Notes under the pieces: generated by a model
Told to the model about the DNA's origin: nothing
The model's input: the letters and a program-made list of their open reading frames with translations, nothing else
The model's database searches: none
Shown here: piece after piece, positions 16,231-26,228 of the stretch
Layout of the letters: the number at the start of each line of letters is the position of its first letter
Numbering within the stretch: the first letter of the stretch is position 1
DNA from: Synechococcus sp. M16.1
GTDB taxonomy: Bacteria > Cyanobacteriota > Cyanobacteriia > PCC-6307 > Cyanobiaceae
Direction of reading: 5' to 3'
DNA length: 64,000 nucleotides
NCBI RefSeq assembly: GCF_014279895.1
Contig: NZ_CP047954.1
Location: 1,736,001 to 1,800,000 of the forward strand
Made by a program: the position numbers and the translations under genes

Positions 16231-16632
16231 TCAGGACGCCTTGAAGTTCAACGATGCGCTGTTGACGCAGTAACGCTGGCCCGTGGGGGCGGGACCATCC
16301 GGGAAGACGTGTCCGAGGTGGGCATCACATTGAGCGCAGTTGATTTCGGTGCGCACCATCCCGTGGGTCAGATCCTCTTTGGTGGTGATCGCCTCGGCAC
16401 TCACACCGTCCCAGAAGCTGGGCCAACCCGTGCCCGAATCGAACTTGGTCTCAGAGCTGAACAGCGGCGCACCACAGCAGACGCAGTGGTACATCCCCGT
16501 GGCCTTGTTGTTCCAGTAAGCCCCGGTGAACGCCCGCTCGGTACCGCCGCAGCGGGCCACCTGGAACTGCTCCGGCGTCAGGGATTGCTTCCACTCCTCT
16601 GCGCTGCGTTCGACCGGATTGGACGGGGACAT
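16231..16632 (-). CDS. msrB: Peptide-methionine (R)-S-oxide reductase MsrB
   Basis: 133 residues. Zinc-binding CxxC pairs at C50/C53 (CVCC) and C99/C102 ([10 protein letters not shown]), the core GTGWPSFW, and the catalytic C122 in [11 protein letters not shown] are all present. The enzyme reduces methionine-R-sulfoxide in proteins using thioredoxin. No signal peptide, so it is cytosolic. It lies 28 bases from the LpxB-like gene stop on the same strand and converges with the PRC-barrel gene. Confidence 0.95.
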   Translation of the reverse strand: MSPSNPVERSAEEWKQSLTPEQFQVARCGGTERAFTGAYWNNKATGMYHCVCCGAPLFSSETKFDSGTGWPSFWDGVSAEAITTKEDLTHGMVRTEINCAQCDAHLGHVFPDGPAPTGQRYCVNSASLNFKAS

Positions 16633-16660
16633 GGTCGTCGGAACCAGAGTGGGGCGCAGC

Positions 16661-17944
16661 CTAGGAAGCGTTGAGCTCTCGGGGAAGCAAACCCCTCACC
16701 TCGGCGGCCAATGCGGCCACCGCCCCGGGTTCTCCCCGCAACGCCTGGAGGTCCTGGCGCTGGCCCTCAAGCCGCTCGGGGGCGTTCAGCCAATCGCAGG
16801 CCTCCTTCGCAATCTCCTCCGGGGTGATCGCCCCCACCCGCTCCGGCACCACAGCACGGCCTGCACTGATGTTGGGCCAGGCCATCAACCCGTTGTTGCG
16901 CAAACGCCAGAGGGTCAACAGAACCCCGATCAGACGCCGCAGACCCGGCAGACGCGCCAGCAGCCCCAGCCCGCCATCCCAGGCCTGCATCACCTCCAGG
17001 TGCTGGGTGGGAACAATCACGATCATCGGCACCGCAAGGGCGCCGAGTTCAGCCGTGTTGGCGCCGACCGTGGTCAGGGCCAGGGCGCACTGGCTCAGGG
17101 GGCCATGGGCCGGATGCTGCTCCAGCAGACGAATCCGTGTGCCCGCACCCGTCACCAACTCCGTCACCGACTCCCCATGCTCCACCGAAGCAACGGTGGC
17201 GCTGTAGCGGGCAGCAATCGCGTTGGATGCGCCGGCGAAACGCAGCAGTTCATCCACGCTGGTGGTGGGAGCCAGCGGCAGCAAAAAACGGCATCCGGGT
17301 TGCAATCGGGCCAAACGATCGGCGGTATCGAGCAGAAACGGCATGCCGACGCTCAACTTGGCCGGCTTCGATCCCGGCAACAGGGCCACCCACTGGCCCT
17401 CGGGGAGAGGCTCCTCGCGACGAGCGAAGGACGACAGATCCGCCATCAGATCACCGACCACGCGGCACCGGGGCTGGTAACGGACCGGCAGCTGGCGCCG
17501 CACCGCGTCCGACATCGCCGCAATCCGATCGTTCCAGCCCGGCCAACGCGCCACCCACTCGGCATAGGTGATGTGGCGGTAGCCGAGACGAGCCGAAAGC
17601 AGAACGGTCCAGAACTGATCACCGCCCAGGAACACCACCACACCCTTCTGCGGCCATGGGCCGTAGCGCTGGGGACGCAGCAGCAGCGACCAGAAGCGGC
17701 CTGCCGGCACGATGCGCTCGAACAAACCCCAGGGCTCCGCGGCCGCACGCTCTTGGCCCGTGGCATTGGGGCAGGGCACCAACACCAAATGCAACGAAGC
17801 TGGCGCGCTCTGAGACCGGGGACGCAGGCGAAGGCTGGCGTGCAGCCGTTCGGCCAGGGGACGAACCCAGGTGGTCAGTTCGCCGGGACCGTTCGAAACG
17901 AGAACAACGGCCGGTCCTGGTTCTGCTGCGCGGAGACGGGCCAA
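16661..17944 (-). CDS. LpxB-related (lipid-A-disaccharide synthase-like) glycosyltransferase family protein
   Basis: The product begins close to [15 protein letters not shown] and contains [40 protein letters not shown] and [20 protein letters not shown], the pattern of the GT-B LpxB/MurG superfamily. It is the cyanobacterial 'lipid-A-disaccharide synthase-related' type; a substrate is not evident. The longest ATG (17992) lies inside the tRNA-Leu gene and encodes its antisense. I therefore take the TTG at 17944, ten bases past the tRNA end. It shares direction with the tRNA, from which it may be cotranscribed. Confidence 0.75.
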   Translation of the reverse strand: MARLRAAEPGPAVVLVSNGPGELTTWVRPLAERLHASLRLRPRSQSAPASLHLVLVPCPNATGQERAAAEPWGLFERIVPAGRFWSLLLRPQRYGPWPQKGVVVFLGGDQFWTVLLSARLGYRHITYAEWVARWPGWNDRIAAMSDAVRRQLPVRYQPRCRVVGDLMADLSSFARREEPLPEGQWVALLPGSKPAKLSVGMPFLLDTADRLARLQPGCRFLLPLAPTTSVDELLRFAGASNAIAARYSATVASVEHGESVTELVTGAGTRIRLLEQHPAHGPLSQCALALTTVGANTAELGALAVPMIVIVPTQHLEVMQAWDGGLGLLARLPGLRRLIGVLLTLWRLRNNGLMAWPNISAGRAVVPERVGAITPEEIAKEACDWLNAPERLEGQRQDLQALRGEPGAVAALAAEVRGLLPRELNAS

Positions 17945-17953
17945 AGAAAAAAA

Positions 17954-18035
17954 TGCGGATGGCGAGACTTGAACTCGCAAGGCCGAAGCCACACGCCCCT
18001 CAAACGTGCGTGTCTACCAATTCCACCACATCCGC
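17954..18035 (-). tRNA. tRNA-Leu (anticodon GAG)
   Basis: The minus strand reads GCGGATG at the 5' end (18035) and CATCCGC plus A at the 3' end (17954), giving a 7-bp acceptor stem. The D-arm GTGGAATTGGTAGACAC, the anticodon stem CACGT/GCGTG with loop TTGAGGG (anticodon GAG), a long variable arm (gtggcttcggccttgc) and the T arm GAGTTCAAGTCTC are all present. The long variable arm fits the Leu class. CCA is not encoded. Confidence 0.93.
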
Positions 18036-18155
18036 GTGGTCGACTTCACCGCTCGGGTGTTGTCGAGGTCAGATCATACCGGGCGGGGTCTTCGCTCCTC
18101 GGCAACTTCGGTCGGCGCTGATACGATCCGGCGTCAGGCCTGAACATGCTGCGGG

Positions 18156-19502
18156 ATGCCCATCGGCAAAGTGCTGATCGCCAACCGCGGCGAGATTGCC
18201 CTCCGGATCATTCGAAGCTGCCGCGAGCTCGGCATCGCCACCGTGGCGGTGTACAGCTCCGTTGATAAGGACGCTCTGCACGTGCAGCTCGCCGATGAAG
18301 CGGTCTGCGTGGGCGAAGCCCTGAGCAGCAAGAGCTACCTCAACATTCCCAACATCCTGGCGGCCGCCACCTCCCGCGGTGCTGACGCCATCCATCCCGG
18401 TTACGGCTTCCTGGCGGAGAACGACAAGTTCGCCGAGATGTGCCGTGATCACGGCCTCACCTTCGTTGGGCCGTCCCCCCACGCGATTCGCTCGATGGGG
18501 GACAAGTCGACCGCCAAATCGACCATGCAATCGGTGGGCGTTCCCACGGTGCCCGGCAGCGAGGGTCTGCTCAGCAGCACCAGCCAGGCGGCCGCCCTGG
18601 CCGAGGAGATGGGCTATCCCGTGATGATCAAAGCCACCGCTGGCGGTGGTGGTCGCGGAATGCGCCTCGTACCGGACGCCAGCCAGCTGGAGAGCCTGTA
18701 CAAAGCGGCCCAGGGGGAGGCGGAAGCCGCCTTCGGCAACCCCGGCCTCTACATGGAGAAATTCATCGATCGGCCCCGCCACGTGGAAGTGCAGGTGCTG
18801 GCTGACCGCCACGGCAACGTCGTTCACCTGGGTGAACGGGACTGCTCGATCCAGCGCCGTCACCAGAAACTGCTGGAGGAGGCCCCCAGCCCAGCCCTGG
18901 ATCCTGACCTGCGCCGCCGCATGGGCGAAGCCGCCGTTGCTGCCGCCCGAAGCATCAATTACGAGGGCGCCGGAACGGTGGAATTCCTGCTTGATCGCAG
19001 CGGTGGCTTCTACTTCATGGAGATGAACACCCGGATCCAGGTGGAGCATCCCGTAACTGAGATGGTGACGGGTGTGGATCTGATCGCTGAACAGTTGCGC
19101 ATCGCAGGAGGCGAAGCCATCAGCGTGCGCCAGGAGGACATCCAGCTCACTGGCCATGCGATCGAATGCCGAATCAACGCTGAGGATGCCCGGCACAACT
19201 TCCGTCCCGCCCCCGGACGCATCACGGGATGGCTGCCCCCCGGCGGACCAGGTGTGCGCGTCGACAGCCACGTCTACACGGGCTACGACATCCCGCCCTT
19301 CTACGACTCCCTGATCGGCAAGCTGATCGTGTGGGGCAAGGACCGCGACCACGCCATGACCCGGATGAAGCGGGCCCTGAATGAATGTGCCGTCACCGGG
19401 ATCCCAACAACGGTGGAATTCCATCTGGAGATGCTGGATCGGCCGGAGTTCATCAACGGCGACGTGCACACCAAATTCGTGGAGCAGGAAATGCTGCCCT
19501 GA
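18156..19502 (+). CDS. accC: Acetyl-CoA carboxylase biotin carboxylase subunit
   Basis: 448 residues, full length. It starts [20 protein letters not shown] and has an ATP-grasp glycine loop ([14 protein letters not shown]), the [10 protein letters not shown] and [12 protein letters not shown] blocks, and the catalytic [14 protein letters not shown]. It carboxylates biotin on BCCP, the first committed step of fatty-acid synthesis, in a complex with AccB and AccA/AccD encoded elsewhere. ATG at 18156. It ends three bases before the convergent YggT stop. Confidence 0.98.
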   Translation: MPIGKVLIANRGEIALRIIRSCRELGIATVAVYSSVDKDALHVQLADEAVCVGEALSSKSYLNIPNILAAATSRGADAIHPGYGFLAENDKFAEMCRDHGLTFVGPSPHAIRSMGDKSTAKSTMQSVGVPTVPGSEGLLSSTSQAAALAEEMGYPVMIKATAGGGGRGMRLVPDASQLESLYKAAQGEAEAAFGNPGLYMEKFIDRPRHVEVQVLADRHGNVVHLGERDCSIQRRHQKLLEEAPSPALDPDLRRRMGEAAVAAARSINYEGAGTVEFLLDRSGGFYFMEMNTRIQVEHPVTEMVTGVDLIAEQLRIAGGEAISVRQEDIQLTGHAIECRINAEDARHNFRPAPGRITGWLPPGGPGVRVDSHVYTGYDIPPFYDSLIGKLIVWGKDRDHAMTRMKRALNECAVTGIPTTVEFHLEMLDRPEFINGDVHTKFVEQEMLP

Positions 19503-19504
19503 GC

Positions 19505-19852
19505 TCAGGCCACTGCCTGGGCGTGCATCAGGAGTTGAGAAAGCAGACCCTGCTGACCAACCAGCAACTCACGCACGAGGCTGATCAAGCCCACCCAGAT
19601 CACAGGAGTGACGTCAACTCCACCGATCGGGGCGATCACGCGGCGGCTAAGCGAGAGCACAGGTTCCGTTGGCCATGCCACCAGGGGCCAGGCGCCGTTG
19701 CTCAGATCGACCTGGGGGTACCAGGTGAGCACGATGCGCAGCAGGAACGCCAGGGTCCAGGCCGCTAGCAGCAAGCCCAGAAGCAAATGGAGGACTGGCA
19801 GGGCCTGCAGCAGCAGCGGCGTCACAAAGCTCAAAGCAAATCGTCCCCTCAT
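19505..19852 (-). CDS. YggT/Ycf19-family membrane protein
   Basis: 115 residues with hydrophobic segments at about 10-38 (LHLLLGLLLAAWTLAFLLRI) and 75-95. The YggT signature RIVLTWYPQVDLS, then EPVLSLSRRVIAPIGGVDVTP is clear. In cyanobacteria and plastids this family affects thylakoid or nucleoid organisation; exact activity unknown. It is divergent from psbX with 62 bases between the starts. Confidence 0.88.
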   Translation of the reverse strand: MRGRFALSFVTPLLLQALPVLHLLLGLLLAAWTLAFLLRIVLTWYPQVDLSNGAWPLVAWPTEPVLSLSRRVIAPIGGVDVTPVIWVGLISLVRELLVGQQGLLSQLLMHAQAVA

Positions 19853-19914
19853 CGTAGAAAGACGGCATCGCTTCTTAAGATCGGCGCGGCTTTGAAGCAG
19901 ACGGCAGCAACCCC

Positions 19915-20037
19915 ATGACCCCCTCCCTCTCCAACTTCCTGAGCAGCCTCCTTTGGGGAGGTGTGATCGTCGTGATTCCTGCCTCCATCGCCCTGTTCCT
20001 GCTGAGCCAGACCGACCAGGTCGACCGCAAGCTCTGA
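19915..20037 (+). CDS. psbX: Photosystem II protein PsbX
   Basis: A 40-residue protein, MTPSLSNFLSSLLWGGVIVV, followed by IPASIALFLLSQTDQVDRKL. A single membrane helix with a short basic lumenal/cytosolic end matches PsbX in length and sequence (TPSL…F…GAVIVVIPA…LL…SQ). PsbX sits at the periphery of PSII near cytochrome b559 and affects quinone turnover. Confidence 0.95.
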   Translation: MTPSLSNFLSSLLWGGVIVVIPASIALFLLSQTDQVDRKL

Positions 20038-20086
20038 TCCGCCCCTGGCGCCCCTCGTAGACTGACTCCCAAGCGGGAGCAGAGCT

Positions 20087-21019
20087 TTGGTTAACGCCAG
20101 TCTCAATTGGGCCAGCATCGTCGGCATCGTTTTGGCCGTCGGCGGCGCTCTGCTCTATTTCATGCGGTCGTTCAAGCCCGCCCTGGCGCGGGACTACGAC
20201 GTGTTCTTTGCAGCCATCGGGCTGCTGTGCGGCGGCATCCTGTTCTTCCAGGGATGGCGCCTCGACCCGATTCTTCAGTTCGGCCAGTTCCTGCTGGCGG
20301 GAACCACCGTGTTCTTCGCCTACGAAAGCGTGCGACTGCGCGGCGTGGCCACGGAGCAGGCCCGGCGTTCCGCCTATTTCGATGACGAACCGGCACCGGC
20401 CCGGGGCGGAAGCCCTGGGGGCCTACGGGGCGGCTGGGATGACGGCGGTTACGACCGTTTTGATGAGCCCCAGCCGGTGCGGCGGCGCTTCTCAGGCCGT
20501 GACGATGACGCCGAAGAACGGCCGGAAGAGGAGTTCTACCGACCGCGCCGCGCCAGCCGTGCCGCCATTCCTGAGGAAGCCGCCAGTCGTCGCTCCGCAG
20601 ACCGTGAACAAGGCGATTCCGGCTGGGACCAAAACGACGAGCGCTCCCGCCGCATGGCTCGCTTCCGTGCGGGCGAAGCCCGGGATGAGCGGCGTCCTGA
20701 CTTTGGCTCCAGACGGACGGATCGAGAGGAACAACGCCGTGGCAGCCGTCCCATGGGGCGGCCTGAGCGTCCTTCCGGCGAACGCGCTCCTTCAGGAGCC
20801 GAGGATGCCGCCTTTGCCCCCAGCCGCAGTTCAGCGCCGAGCAGTTCGGCCCCGAACCGGGGACGCCCCAGCGCCAACCCGAACGCCGCGAGCGACTCCA
20901 GGCGATCCCCTGAGCCGCCCCTGGCCTCGAACCGGCCCAGCAGCAACCGCCAACCCCCCCGCAGCTCACGGCCTTCGTCCGGCAGACCGCGGGACAACAG
21001 CTCCCGCTTCGACGACTGA
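20087..21019 (+). CDS. Ycf66-family protein with disordered Arg/Ser-rich tail
   Basis: 310 residues. Residues 1-90 hold the Ycf66 N-terminal domain with three hydrophobic helices (SIVGIVLAVGGALLYFM; VFFAAIGLLCGGILFFQGW; FGQFLLAGTTVFFAYES). The remaining 200 are low-complexity Arg/Ser/Glu/Pro/Gly, probably disordered and stromal. Ycf66 is found in cyanobacteria and some plastids, function unknown. Start is TTG at 20087, 50 bases after psbX, so cotranscription is plausible. Confidence 0.88.
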   Translation: MVNASLNWASIVGIVLAVGGALLYFMRSFKPALARDYDVFFAAIGLLCGGILFFQGWRLDPILQFGQFLLAGTTVFFAYESVRLRGVATEQARRSAYFDDEPAPARGGSPGGLRGGWDDGGYDRFDEPQPVRRRFSGRDDDAEERPEEEFYRPRRASRAAIPEEAASRRSADREQGDSGWDQNDERSRRMARFRAGEARDERRPDFGSRRTDREEQRRGSRPMGRPERPSGERAPSGAEDAAFAPSRSSAPSSSAPNRGRPSANPNAASDSRRSPEPPLASNRPSSNRQPPRSSRPSSGRPRDNSSRFDD

Positions 21020-21024
21020 GCCAG

Positions 21025-21555
21025 TTGCCTCGTCCGCTGCTGATCCTGCTCGCCAGCCTGGCGCTGATGGGCTGCAACGGTCGTAGTGAACGGGCCGGTG
21101 GTGGCTTGCTCGCCACCAGTCAGGAGGCCCCAGCCCTGAGTGGCAGTGGTGAGTGGCTGGCGGTCGTCAGCGATCGCGGCGGCCGACCCACGGTGCAGCT
21201 GCGCCGCCTGAGCGACGGATCGGTTGTCTCCGTGCCCCAGCTGAGCCGACATCAGCCCCACAGCTCGCCCTCCTTGAGCTGGAACGGCCGTTACCTGGCA
21301 GCGATCACGCAGCGGGGGCGCCGCCGACTCGCGGTGGTGACCGACCGCCTGAACGGACGCATGCATCCCCTGCCGCTGCCGGGGGGGAGGGACCCGGTGC
21401 AGCTCAGTCTGGCGCCGGATGCCCAGCAGATCGCCCTGCAGGTGACGGATCAGGGGAGATGGCGCGTGGAACTGCTGGATCTGAGTGATCTGCTCGAGCC
21501 GGACCGTCCTCCGGGACAGAGCCTCTCCACACCGGCGCTGTCGTCAGAGCCATGA
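21025..21555 (+). CDS. TolB-like beta-propeller lipoprotein (copy 1)
   Basis: 176 residues. A lipoprotein signal (LLILLASLALMGC, lipobox LMGC) is followed by repeating TolB/WD-type blades (SGSGEWLAVVSDRGGRPTVQ; LSWNGRYLAAITQRGRRRLA; LAPDAQQIALQVTDQGRW). Three blades make half of a six-blade propeller, so it may dimerise or pair with the next gene. TTG start at 21025, six bases after ycf66. Its stop overlaps the next ATG by four bases. Confidence 0.72.
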   Translation: MPRPLLILLASLALMGCNGRSERAGGGLLATSQEAPALSGSGEWLAVVSDRGGRPTVQLRRLSDGSVVSVPQLSRHQPHSSPSLSWNGRYLAAITQRGRRRLAVVTDRLNGRMHPLPLPGGRDPVQLSLAPDAQQIALQVTDQGRWRVELLDLSDLLEPDRPPGQSLSTPALSSEP

Positions 21556-22028
21556 TCCGCGTCGCTCTGCTGTTCAGCCTGGTGTTGGTGAGCGGGTGCA
21601 GCAGCCCCAGGACCACTCCCCGGCCCGACCTCAACGGCCTGCTGCGTCAATCCGTGAACAGCCGGCGGGGTCCCTCCCTGGGGGGACGCTGGCTGGCCAG
21701 CCTGGGCCAACGCAATGGGCGGGAACGGGTCGAACTGATCGACCTGCGCAGCCGTAGCCCCGTCCCGTTGCCGGGCCTCAACCGTGCTGATGCCCAACCG
21801 ATCAGCGTCAGCGTCAGTGCCGATGGACAACGCCTGGCCGTGGTCCAGCAACGGGAGGACCGCACGGAACTGGTGCTCTACCGGCGCAACGTCGGGGCGA
21901 CGCAACGGCTGCCCCTGGACCCACCGGGGGTGCCCCGCAGCGTCAGCCTGGATGGCTCGGGCCGGCGGCTGGCGGTGCAGGTGAGCCGGAACGGACGCTG
22001 GGATGTGGATCTGATCCGCCTGCCCTGA
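21552..22028 (+). CDS. TolB-like beta-propeller lipoprotein (copy 2)
   Basis: 158 residues with lipobox LVSGC and blades GGRWLASLGQRNGRERVELI, SADGQRLAVVQQREDRTELV and SGRRLAVQVSRNGRWDVDLI. It is clearly a tandem paralogue of the preceding protein, in the same order of blades, and overlaps it by ATGA. Together they could build one six-bladed propeller on the periplasmic face of a membrane. Confidence 0.72.
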   Translation: MIRVALLFSLVLVSGCSSPRTTPRPDLNGLLRQSVNSRRGPSLGGRWLASLGQRNGRERVELIDLRSRSPVPLPGLNRADAQPISVSVSADGQRLAVVQQREDRTELVLYRRNVGATQRLPLDPPGVPRSVSLDGSGRRLAVQVSRNGRWDVDLIRLP

Positions 22029-22229
22029 TCAGGGCAGCAGCCCCGCCCAGTGCAGAAAGGTGTCGCCGCTGAGCACCTCGATCAGCAGCACCGCCACAAA
22101 ACCCACCATGGCGAAGCGGCCATTCACCCGCTCGGCATAGCCACTCCAGCCGAAAGCAGGCACGTCGTTGGTGGTGGCAGACGTCTCCGGAACGGACGTG
22201 GTGTCAGGGGTCTCGCTGGTGGAGGTCAT
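22029..22229 (-). CDS. hli: High-light-inducible protein (HLIP, CAB/ELIP family)
   Basis: 66 residues. A Thr/Ser-rich N-terminus leads to the single chlorophyll-binding helix ERVNGRFAMVGFVAVLLIEV (residues 33-52), with the ExxNGRxAM signature. HLIPs bind chlorophyll and carotenoid and protect photosystems or chlorophyll-synthesis complexes in strong light. It converges with the TolB-like pair with no gap. The ABC transporter gene upstream ends 10 bases before its start. Confidence 0.93.
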   Translation of the reverse strand: MTSTSETPDTTSVPETSATTNDVPAFGWSGYAERVNGRFAMVGFVAVLLIEVLSGDTFLHWAGLLP

Positions 22230-22238
22230 CCGGCCGGT

Positions 22239-24215
22239 TCAAGAACGCCCGAAGTCATAGCTGGTCGCCGGGATCAGCCGCCAGTCGTGATCACCGCTGA
22301 GCTCCAGAACGGTGTCATGGAAGTCCTTCAGGGTTGGCCGGTGGCCCACGCTAATGAACGCCACCTCCCGATCCCGCAACAGGGAATAAAGGCGGGATTC
22401 GGTCTCGACATCCAGGGCACTGGTGGCTTCATCCAGCACCACGACCTTGGGCGAATTGAGCAGCAGCCGCGCAAAGGCCAGTCGCTGCTGTTCACCTAGA
22501 GAGAGCAGCCGCGGCCAGTCCTGTTTGATGTCGAGGTCGGGATAGCGCTGCAGAAGTTTGCCCAACATCACCTGATCCAAAACAGCCCGTAGCTGTTCAT
22601 CGCTGAAACGGGCCTGATCGAGGGGATAACAAAGCTGTTCGCGCAGAGATCCCAGTGCCATGTAGGGCTTCTGAGGGATGAAAAGGAGATCGCCCTGACC
22701 CGGGGAATAAACGGTGCCCGTGGGCGAGCCCCACAGGCCACTCACCACCCGCAGCAGAGACGTCTTGCCACAGCCGGAGGGTCCCACCACCAACAGCCCC
22801 TCAGCGTTGCCCAGGGAAAAACTGAGGTCGCGCACCAGCACGTTGTCGGTACGCGGTGTTTTGACCGTCACCCCCTGCAGCGCCAGGCGCTCAGAGGGCA
22901 CGATCCGCGGCACGTAATCACTCCACTCCTCCGGATCGAGGTTGGAGATGTTGGATTGAAAGCCTTCAAGCCGGTTGATGGATGCCGAGAACCGGGCCAG
23001 GGCTTCGATGTTGTAAATGATGAAAAACAACGATCCCTCAACCAGGTTGTAGGCGACGTTCGCCTGGGCGAAGCCGCCGTAATCCATCTCACCGGCGAGA
23101 ATCGGTGCCGCAAGAATCAGATAGGGGATGAAATTGCTGGCGTAAATGCTGGAGCGCTGCAGCACCCGCAGCAGCACTTCCCAGACAATCAGCAGATTGA
23201 AGTTTTCAACGACAGTGGCCAGGCGACGCGTCACCTCCTTGGCTTCCTGCTGCTCACCGGCGTAGAAGGCAATCGACTCGGCGTTGTCACGCACCCGTAC
23301 GAGGCCATAGCGGTAATCCGCTTCAAAACGCAGTTGGAAATTGTTCAACCGCACCAACTTGCGGCCAGCCACAATCATCAGGACAGACACCGCGGTTGCA
23401 TAGGCCAGAAGGGCAAAGGTGAGCCCCTCACTCACCGAATAAAGGATGAGGATATTGAGGGAAAAGGTGAGGATCGAATCAAAAATATTCAGCGCAAAAC
23501 CAAGGGCCTGTGCCGTGAAATCACGCACATCCTCGGAAATACGTTGATCGGGGTTATCAACATTGGTGGCCGCTTCATCATTGGGATTGAGCACGTAATA
23601 GGCCCGATCCCGCAGGTAATCGTCCACCAGGCTCAGCGACAACCATTCGCGCCAGAACAACCCAAGTTTCTGAGTGAAATAAAACTGCAGGCTGCGAATC
23701 GGCAGTGCCACAGCAAAACAGGCGCCGTAGATCCAGAGGTTGCGATACGACGCATCGCCATCCCTGGCGATCAACGCATTGGTCAGATCCCTGGCGAGGA
23801 ATGTGATACCGGCGTTGATGCCGTTCACACTCAACAGCATCAGGATGATCAGGCCGAGAAACAGCCAAGGCAACCAGCGGCGATGCCTGAGTTGGCCCCG
23901 CACGGAGGCAAACACCACAGCCCCCAGCACGAACAGGGCACTGATGCCCGCCCCCCATCCACGGGACCAGAGCATGGCCAGGGACGACTGGACGCCACCG
24001 AGGTACTGGCCGGACAACTCCGGCAACAGCCACGACAGGCCGTTCATCAAGCCGGTGACCAGGAACAGCACGATCCCAGCCACACAGAAGAGCAGGCTCA
24101 CCAGCAGTCCAAGGAACTGCCAGCCGTTGTCTTCGGTGTAGGGGAAGAAGTAGGGCTGCGAAAGCCGACGCAGCTTGGCGGCCTGATTGCGCAGGTTCTG
24201 AAGCTGGTGGGTCAT
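22239..24215 (-). CDS. ABC transporter, fused permease-ATPase (YddA/SbmA-BacA-like)
   Basis: 658 residues. An ABC_membrane_2-type transmembrane domain (about residues 40-420, six or more helices, with FYFTQKLGLFWREWLSLSLV) is fused to a nucleotide-binding domain. That domain has Walker A GPSGCGKTS, signature LLSLGEQQRLAFARLLLNSP, Walker B KVVVLDEATSALD and switch HRP. Relatives import peptides, B12 or very-long-chain fatty acids; the substrate is not evident. Followed 10 bases later by hli on the same strand. Confidence 0.85.
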   Translation of the reverse strand: MTHQLQNLRNQAAKLRRLSQPYFFPYTEDNGWQFLGLLVSLLFCVAGIVLFLVTGLMNGLSWLLPELSGQYLGGVQSSLAMLWSRGWGAGISALFVLGAVVFASVRGQLRHRRWLPWLFLGLIILMLLSVNGINAGITFLARDLTNALIARDGDASYRNLWIYGACFAVALPIRSLQFYFTQKLGLFWREWLSLSLVDDYLRDRAYYVLNPNDEAATNVDNPDQRISEDVRDFTAQALGFALNIFDSILTFSLNILILYSVSEGLTFALLAYATAVSVLMIVAGRKLVRLNNFQLRFEADYRYGLVRVRDNAESIAFYAGEQQEAKEVTRRLATVVENFNLLIVWEVLLRVLQRSSIYASNFIPYLILAAPILAGEMDYGGFAQANVAYNLVEGSLFFIIYNIEALARFSASINRLEGFQSNISNLDPEEWSDYVPRIVPSERLALQGVTVKTPRTDNVLVRDLSFSLGNAEGLLVVGPSGCGKTSLLRVVSGLWGSPTGTVYSPGQGDLLFIPQKPYMALGSLREQLCYPLDQARFSDEQLRAVLDQVMLGKLLQRYPDLDIKQDWPRLLSLGEQQRLAFARLLLNSPKVVVLDEATSALDVETESRLYSLLRDREVAFISVGHRPTLKDFHDTVLELSGDHDWRLIPATSYDFGRS

Positions 24216-24270
24216 GCCACTGCTGAACTGTGCTCAGTCTGGCTGTCGCCGCGCCGCTTCGCCGCTGACC

Positions 24271-24672
<402 letters not shown>

Positions 24673-24686
24673 TCACCCACTCCAGA

Positions 24687-26228
24687 ATGCTGGCACGTTG
24701 TCTCAGTGCATCCCTGCAAGGTCTGGAGGCCAGACCGGTGGTGGTGGAAGTAGACCTCGCCCCAGGCCTGCCGGGCGTTCAGCTGGTGGGTCGGCCGGAC
24801 AAGGCCATTCAGGAATCCCGGGAGCGGGTCCGAACCGCCCTGCGCAACAGCGGCTTCCGCGGCCCCCTCGTCCGCGTGGTGATCAACCTGGCTCCGGCCG
24901 ATCTGCGCAAGGAAGGCCCCTCCTTTGACCTCCCCATCGCCCTGGCCCTGTTGGTGGCCAGCGGGCAGCTCGCCCGCCCTCCGCTGGAGGGCCTCTGGTG
25001 TGCGGGCGAGTTGGGGATCGACGGCAGCCTCAGGCCCTGTCGCGGGGTGATTGCCCTTGCTGAAAAGGCCCAGCAGCACAAGGCCCAGGCCCTGGTGGTT
25101 CCTCCTGAGAACGCTCAGGAGGCCAGCCTGATTGAGGGGCTCACGATCCGCACCGCAGCCAACCTACGCACGCTGGTGGAGCAGCTGAAAGGCGAGCGCC
25201 CCTGGCCAGCGACCGGTTACAGCAGCACCCGATCCTCAACCCGGCCAACCAAGCCGGAGCCTTGGCCCTGCCTGGACAGCAGCCTCGCCTCCCGCGCCCT
25301 GGCCCTCTCGGCAGCCGGCAGCCACCATCTGCTGCTCGTGGGTCCCCCCGGCTGCGGCAAGACCCGCCTGGCCCATCAACTGCCGCGACTGCTGCCGGCC
25401 CTGAGCCACAAGGAAGCGCTCTCGATCACGCGCATCCATTCCGTCGCCGGCCAACTGCATGGCATCGAACACCTGCAGCAGCAGCGCCCCTTTCGATCGC
25501 CGCACCACAGCTGCTCCGCCGCCGCCTTGCTCGGCGGCGGACGCTCACCCCGTCCTGGGGAGGTGAGCCTGGCCCACGGTGGCGTGCTTTTCCTTGATGA
25601 GCTGGCGGAATTCCCGCGGGCGGTCCTGGATCAATTGCGGCAGCCCTTAGAAAACGGCGCTGTACAGATCAGCCGTTCCCAGCAGAGCACGGTGTTCCCG
25701 GCCCTGGTCACCCTGGTGGCTGCCACCAATCCCTGCCCCTGCGGCTGGCATGGCGACCGCGACCATGGCTGTCGCTGCAGCATCAGCCAGCGCTACTGGC
25801 AGCGGCTCTCGGGCCCGCTCTTGGATCGGCTCGATCTGCAACTGCGACTGGAACGGCGCTCCGCCAAGGAAGTGGCAGCGGTGCTGAAGCAGCCCAGCCC
25901 CACGCAAGCTGCAGCGTCCTGGTGCACCCCCGCACAAATTGAACGAGCCCGGCAGCGGATGCAGAGACGCAATCCCGGTGGAGACAGCAACGGGCGGCTG
26001 TCGGCAGCAGCGCTGCGGCAGACCGGAGCCATCGAAGCGGCGGCACTCGAGCTCTGGGAACAGCTGATCAACCAGCGTGGGCTGAGCACGCGCAGCAGCC
26101 TTCAACTGTTGCGCGTGGCGCGCACCATTGCCGATCTCAACGACCGGGCCAGCGTCGATCGAAATGCCGTGGCGGAAGCGAGTTGCTTCCGCTGCACTGA
26201 TCTGCTCAAGCAGCCTGGTGCTCAGTAG
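24687..26228 (+). CDS. comM: YifB/ComM-type Mg-chelatase-like AAA+ ATPase
   Basis: 513 residues. The N-terminal ChlI-like domain carries DLAPGLPGVQLVGRPDKAIQ and INLAPADLRKEGPSFDLPIA. Then comes a AAA+ core with Walker A GPPGCGKTR (about residue 218), HSCSAAALLGGG, Walker B GVLFLDELAEFPR and the C-terminal domain. The family (ComM) is a branch-migration helicase that helps take up DNA into the chromosome during natural transformation. Marine Synechococcus has other competence genes, so this role is plausible but inferred. Confidence 0.93.
   Translation: MLARCLSASLQGLEARPVVVEVDLAPGLPGVQLVGRPDKAIQESRERVRTALRNSGFRGPLVRVVINLAPADLRKEGPSFDLPIALALLVASGQLARPPLEGLWCAGELGIDGSLRPCRGVIALAEKAQQHKAQALVVPPENAQEASLIEGLTIRTAANLRTLVEQLKGERPWPATGYSSTRSSTRPTKPEPWPCLDSSLASRALALSAAGSHHLLLVGPPGCGKTRLAHQLPRLLPALSHKEALSITRIHSVAGQLHGIEHLQQQRPFRSPHHSCSAAALLGGGRSPRPGEVSLAHGGVLFLDELAEFPRAVLDQLRQPLENGAVQISRSQQSTVFPALVTLVAATNPCPCGWHGDRDHGCRCSISQRYWQRLSGPLLDRLDLQLRLERRSAKEVAAVLKQPSPTQAAASWCTPAQIERARQRMQRRNPGGDSNGRLSAAALRQTGAIEAAALELWEQLINQRGLSTRSSLQLLRVARTIADLNDRASVDRNAVAEASCFRCTDLLKQPGAQ

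Noticed and set aside
16526-18121. A 531-codon forward ORF opposite the LpxB-like gene and tRNA
   Set aside because: It crosses the tRNA-Leu and has low-complexity Gln/His/Arg composition; a shadow frame.
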